A stretch of 64,000 nt of DNA, from assembly GCA_003344405.1 (NCBI GenBank), contig NOWV01000258.1, positions 1 to 64,000 on the forward strand, in the 5' to 3' direction. The translations under genes were made by a program, and so were the position numbers. The notes beneath the pieces are model-generated. The model made no database searches. It had not been told where the DNA came from and was given only the letters and a program-made list of their open reading frames with translations. The stretch comes from Trichoplax sp. H2 (lineage: Eukaryota; Placozoa; Uniplacotomia; Trichoplacea). This document shows positions 62,001 to 64,000 of the stretch, one piece after another; the first letter of the stretch is position 1; each line of letters starts with the position of its first letter.

Positions 62001-64000
62001 ATCACTTTCAGTCACGATTAAGCTTTCATCACTTTCATTTTCTAATTCTCTCATATGCTTGGTGACAATATCAATGACAGTAGCGCTATCTTCAATAAAC
62101 GAATCGCGATTACGTTTCTCTACTTCATCTTCATCACCACTTGTTTTAACACTTTCTTGCGCTTGATTTAATACTTTAATGGCATCAGCACTTTCTTGTA
62201 GTAGAGATTCACGTCGAAATCGAACATCATCATTGTGCTCTTTTCCAGGAGCAGGACTACTCTTACGGCTCTCACTACTAAAACTGGTTGCTGAATCTTT
62301 CTCTTTTAACATTTTCTCTAAATCTGAAATTCTTATGGATTGACTGGTAATAATTTCAGTTTGATCGGTTAATTCAGTCTCTTGTTTAGTAACTATGGAC
62401 TCAATTTGTTCTTCAACAGCAAAGATACGCTGATTAGATTGCAATAATTGCTTAACTTGAACTTGTTGTGTTGCTTTTAACTCTTCTAATTCGCGTTCTA
62501 GTTGGAAAGATCGCTCTTGTGATACTCGCAATTTATCAACTAATGGCTCAGTTTCCGATTTATCCACATAGACATAATCCTGTACTTCTCGAGTATCAAT
62601 GTTGTCCCCTTTGTTTTCCACTTTATTGCTAGCAATTAGCGATAGCTTTTCTTCCAGTAAATCTACTTTCTCTTGTAGCTCATGTAATTTTTTAGTACGA
62701 TAGCGTAAAAGTAACGAATCGCGATCATAAGCTAAATCACCAAGAGGTGGAAATTCTTGTCCATCTTGTTTCTTTTCGTCTTCCTGCGTATCGTTATCTT
62801 TGCCTTTAGCTAATATGGATTGTAATTCATCTAATCGAGCTTGAGCGAACTCTAAATCATCTCGTGCTTGGGTTAATTTTTTCGTTAATTTGGTATTCTG
62901 GCTATGCAAATGATTGGTTTTCTGTGTTGAATCATTTAATGTTCTATAGCATTCTTCTAAGACAGCAAAAAGGGAATTATCATTTGGCGATGAAACTGCA
63001 CTTAATTGCTCTAATTGGTGTATTAGACTGTCATTTTTATGGCGCAACTCTTTCAATTGTTGATTTAATTTCCTTGTCTCTGAAGTACTTTGCTCTTTCT
63101 CCATCTGAGCAATCTTTCTAGTTGCATCTTGCAAAGCACGCGTTCGCTCTTTCAGTAATTGGACAGCACCGCTTAAATCACTGCGTATAAAATGCTTGGA
63201 ATCGCGCAAATCTTGCTCCAATCCAGCTTTAGAATATACCAAATTATCGATCGTTTTGGAGGCATCTTCTAATTCACGATTTTTCTCATCTAATTGTAGT
63301 TTATAAAATGATTTACTATCTAATTTAGATAAGCTATCTTGGCTTTCCGAAATGGAGGTATCTTCATCACGGCTTGTTTCCTCAGCTAAACTTGCTTCTA
63401 GATTTTTCACTTTACGCTCAAGTAATTGTATCTTGTCGTTAGCATGCCTCAATGCTTTAGTACGGTCTCTCAAGATACGATTGGAAACGATGTCAGAATC
63501 GGATGATTTCCTCGATGCAGTTGGTGATAGATCTAATTCATCGTCGGATCCTCCAATCATTTCCTTAAATCTTCCATTTAACTCATTTAAGCGTTTACGT
63601 AATTCTTCTACTTGCATTTCAAGCAATGTTTTCTTATAGTTTAATTCATCCAAGCGACTAGCATCAAATTGCGATTTTGCACGTAATTCGGCATTTTCTT
63701 TCTGATAATGCATTAATTCTTTATTCTTTTCATACATGACTGCCTCTTGTAGATTGTGCTCGCGATCAAGTTGTTCATTTAATTTTTTCAATTGCTGTTC
63801 AATTTTTTTCGATTTATCCTCGTGAGAGTGATGAGATAAAGCAGGCGAACTACCACCTGATCTTCTCTGCAAAGGCAAGGATGAAAAATATTTTTAAAAT
63901 AAAATCGTGCCGACTTTCTAGCATCTCTAGATCTATGCAATTATCCTCGTATCAATCTCTCTCTTTCTTTGAGTAGAATCTTACCTTTCTTTCGTCGCGT
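44010..64000 (-). CDS. RIMBP: Giant coiled-coil RIM-binding protein, 5' end outside window
   Basis: Nineteen exons, in coding order: 64000-63985 (partial), 63866-61308, 60650-57306, 56973-56863, 55555-55259, 55143-55024, 54887-54702, 54449-54237, 53592-53275, 53206-52919, 52829-52593, 52491-52380, 52156-48282, 48194-48069, 47933-47379, 47264-46788, 46665-46486, 45937-44232, 44094-44010. Junctions are GT-AG and phases close, all phase 0 except 52380/52156 (phase 1) and the last (phase 2). At least 4,934 codons lie in the window. The C-terminus is SH3-FN3-SH3-SH3, the RIM-BP layout; the rest is mostly charged heptad coiled coil. RIM-BPs link RIM and voltage-gated calcium channels at release sites; vertebrate ones are about 1,000-1,900 aa. 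The last 28 codons end GKQLFGKK. Main doubt: whether all exons join in one transcript. Confidence 0.8.
44232..45937 (-). CDS. RIMBP: RIM-BP adaptor exon: SH3-FN3-SH3-SH3
   Basis: A single exon after an ATTTATAG acceptor carries all recognisable domains. SH3-1 is at about 45614-45805 (ALFDYDP, ELPIRQGDRIYVYGD, GYIPSTFL). One FN3 is at about 45116-45397 (LLGWNKP, VIGYKVKVNG, VSVQTLTEGG). SH3-2 is at about 44879-45064 (AQYDYQA, DGFYEGHVNGVYGLIPRDF). SH3-3 is at about 44579-44764 (ALKDYTP, LSFKKGQIIMALGEVNPDGF, VPANYL). The long insert after ALFDYDP and the G-D/N-x-N/D-x-D/G-G-F/Y signature are typical of RIM-BP SH3 domains, which bind RxxPxxP sites in calcium channels and RIM. Vertebrate RIM-BPs have three FN3 domains; only one is visible here. 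A proline-rich linker precedes the FN3, and an acidic Ser-rich segment (SSSDDEVEQ) lies near the end. Confidence 0.94.
46005..46350. repeat. Intronic 60-66-bp tandem repeat, six units
   Basis: Units contain GGCTTTTATA..ATATTCATATAGACTAGTTAGAGAAAG. The TAGACTAGT core lies at 46031, 46092, 46152, 46218 and 46278, with a degraded one near 46343. It lies in the RIM-BP intron between exons 45937-44232 and 46665-46486. Confidence 0.9.
46486..48194 (-). CDS. RIMBP: RIM-BP coiled-coil exons before the SH3 exon
   Basis: Four phase-0 exons: 48194-48069, 47933-47379, 47264-46788 and 46665-46486 (42, 185, 159 and 60 codons). They encode charged helical heptads (for example LEHLHEIEQENEDIVQQN) and then a Ser/Asn-rich linker. 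Exon 47933-47379 begins with ATG straight after its acceptor (TATTAG|ATG), giving MAKQKKKGNTDDEEF. This could also serve as the start of a short RIM-BP of about 1,000 residues, close to the ordinary family size. Confidence 0.88.
48282..52156 (-). CDS. RIMBP: Large coiled-coil exon with QTL repeats
   Basis: A 3,875-base exon, about 1,292 codons, after the acceptor AATTACGTAG. The first about 180 residues are Ser/Thr-rich and probably unstructured. A conserved-looking helical segment (EIRRWLRKAQKKLTDLEIMK) follows, then long heptad coiled coil with a Gly/Ser break (GPSSGSGNSSGSDDEYS). A low-complexity C-terminal third contains four spaced QTL motifs, and a short final coil ends KENKLFKTK. The open frame continues upstream to 52259 through a simple repeat and could be mistaken for a signal peptide; the acceptor shows it is intron. 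Confidence 0.88.
48741..48890 (-). repeat. 17-residue protein repeat with QTL cores
   Basis: QTL codons lie at 48882-48890, 48831-48839, 48780-48788 and 48741-48749, in coding order VEYQTL, VECQTL, AECQTL, AEAQTL. Spacing is 51, 51 and 39 bases (17, 17 and 13 residues). The sequence between follows a (D/H)(K/Q)PD(K/R)(I/M)EA pattern. This is a disordered region between coiled coils. Confidence 0.9.
52190..52360. repeat. AGCAAAGCAAGCTG short tandem repeat beside a splice acceptor
   Basis: About ten imperfect copies of GAGCAAAGCAAGCT (14-16 bp) lie in the intron just upstream, in gene sense, of the acceptor of the large exon at 52156. On the coding strand they read as a CTTTGCT-rich pyrimidine run, which may help define the acceptor. 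The repeat extends the open frame of the exon by chance. Confidence 0.85.
52380..56973 (-). CDS. RIMBP: Cluster of nine small coiled-coil exons
   Basis: Exons 56973-56863, 55555-55259, 55143-55024, 54887-54702, 54449-54237, 53592-53275, 53206-52919, 52829-52593 and 52491-52380 (37, 99, 40, 62, 71, 106, 96, 79 and 37 codons). All enter in phase 0 and all but the last leave in phase 0. Several start alike (FTYYQLASE, FAFFQNNTS, FAYYQYATS, and more distantly FYQAMAEN), and several end alike in coiled coil followed by K at the donor (LEDSLK, LEGQIK, LEESLK). This is the pattern expected of tandemly duplicated exons that can be added or skipped without changing frame. Confidence 0.88.
53594..54220. 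repeat. Intronic composite minisatellite
   Basis: About eight alternating units with AATATTAGTTTATACTTATA, then GAAGTAGAATCAACTTACT, then CAACTATTCAACTAGTGAGT and AAAGTAATAACAGT. Units of about 60 and 90 bases alternate in the intron between exons 54449-54237 and 53592-53275. Confidence 0.85.
55556..56862. other. Longest RIM-BP intron
   Basis: About 1.3 kb of AT-rich sequence between exons 56973-56863 and 55555-55259, with no exon that I can see. Phrases such as ATAAAGTAT and AAATGTAAG..ATGCAA recur loosely, suggesting old repeats. Confidence 0.6.
57306..60650 (-). CDS. RIMBP: Giant coiled-coil exon, 1,115 codons
   Basis: A 3,345-base exon from acceptor TTCCAG (60651) to donor AAG|GTAAAT. 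The protein is almost unbroken heptad coiled coil rich in E, Q, K, L and N. A Ser/Pro-rich break near the start (about residues 97-150; SEPTSAELSPRDRSLSEESS) is followed by uninterrupted coil. It shows degenerate internal repeats of the kind seen in golgins and CENP-E/F-type tethers (for example the SSKADELANQTSLAESMKT and AAKVEEVTNLSFTLDSIKI pair). Coil of this length could span well over 100 nm. That is a structural inference, not a statement about a family. Confidence 0.9.
60953..61213. repeat. Intronic about 120-bp tandem repeat
   Basis: Two copies and the start of a third. AAAATCTCTACGAATATCCT at 60956 is matched by AAATCTCGACTAATTAGTCT near 61078 and again near 61197, followed in each full copy by GCATnTTTTGnnGGGTAA, GTCTACATTTCCTT, ATCCTA and AGCCTCA. 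Confidence 0.85.
61308..63866 (-). CDS. RIMBP: Large coiled-coil exon, 853 codons
   Basis: A 2,559-base exon from acceptor CCTTTGCAG to donor GAG|GTAAGA, phase 0 at both ends. It begins with a short Gly/Ser/His segment and then coiled coil with recurring breaks. The break GGSDDELDLSP resembles GGSADEAKA in exon 55143-55024. Three spaced segments share a pattern of Asp-Ser, acidic residues, then an Ala/Val/Ile-rich helix: ESADAIKVLNQAQESV, DSATVIDIVTKHMRELE and AAASNKVIEVLSHRIEELE. Two others share RTKALRHANDKIQLLE and RTRALQDATRKIAQME. These point to growth by internal duplication. Confidence 0.9.
63985..64000 (-). CDS. RIMBP: Partial upstream RIM-BP exon at the window edge
   Basis: The last 16 bases of an exon before a consensus donor (AAAG|GTAAGATT). 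In the frame required by the next exon it ends R-D-E-R-K. The gene therefore continues beyond the right edge, and its start codon is not in the window. Confidence 0.65.

Noticed and set aside
1-64000. CRISPR arrays, insertion sequences or bacterial operons
   Set aside because: All resolved genes are spliced metazoan genes. The repeats have no regular spacer structure and I found no transposase or reverse transcriptase reading frame.

Overview
This is eukaryotic, AT-rich, intron-dense DNA from an animal. Every gene I could resolve uses GT-AG introns, mostly 60-150 bases long, and the standard genetic code. The gene content (RIM-binding protein, exocyst Sec8, sideroflexin, TMEM129) is metazoan. 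Base composition, tiny introns and slowly evolving proteins fit an early-branching animal, with a placozoan (Trichoplax-like) genome the best match. That assignment is my inference, not something proved here.

Left third (1-21.6 kb). After an AT-rich flank comes a cluster of palindrome-rich repeats (2.7-3.66 kb). A probable terminal exon of an unrecognised plus-strand gene follows, and its stop lies 3 bases before the start of TMEM129 (3938-6343, +, 3 exons, 363 aa). A sideroflexin gene lies tail to tail with it (9217-6935, -, 10 exons, 336 aa). Then come about 5 kb of repeats: a 112/107-bp minisatellite, GGTCCAGT repeats, a 75/78-bp duplication and a second palindrome-rich family. EXOC4/SEC8 follows (14770-21589, +, 32 short exons, 929 aa). 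I built these three gene models by following reading phase exon by exon, and every phase closes.

Middle (21.6-44 kb). These are gene-poor AT-rich stretches around two intronless plus-strand genes, at 26.1 kb and 35.05 kb. They encode related, unrecognised proteins. The second begins MGCGASK (myristoylation plus palmitoylation signal), then has a lysine-rich stretch and a highly acidic repeat tail. Old, decayed tandem repeats of about 250-290 bp lie in the surrounding non-coding DNA.

Right third (44.0-64.0 kb, minus strand). One giant gene fills this part and runs off the right edge. Its 3' end encodes SH3-FN3-SH3-SH3, which identifies a RIM-binding protein (RIM-BP). Upstream, at least 4,300 residues of almost continuous coiled coil are encoded by three very large exons and a run of small, mostly phase-0 exons that look like products of tandem exon duplication. 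At least 4,934 codons lie in the window. In bilaterian synapses RIM-BP couples calcium channels to vesicle release, so a giant coiled-coil form in an animal probably without synapses is the most striking item here. TMEM129 (ER ubiquitin ligase), EXOC4 (vesicle tethering) and RIM-BP all act in the secretory or membrane system, but nothing suggests they are co-regulated.
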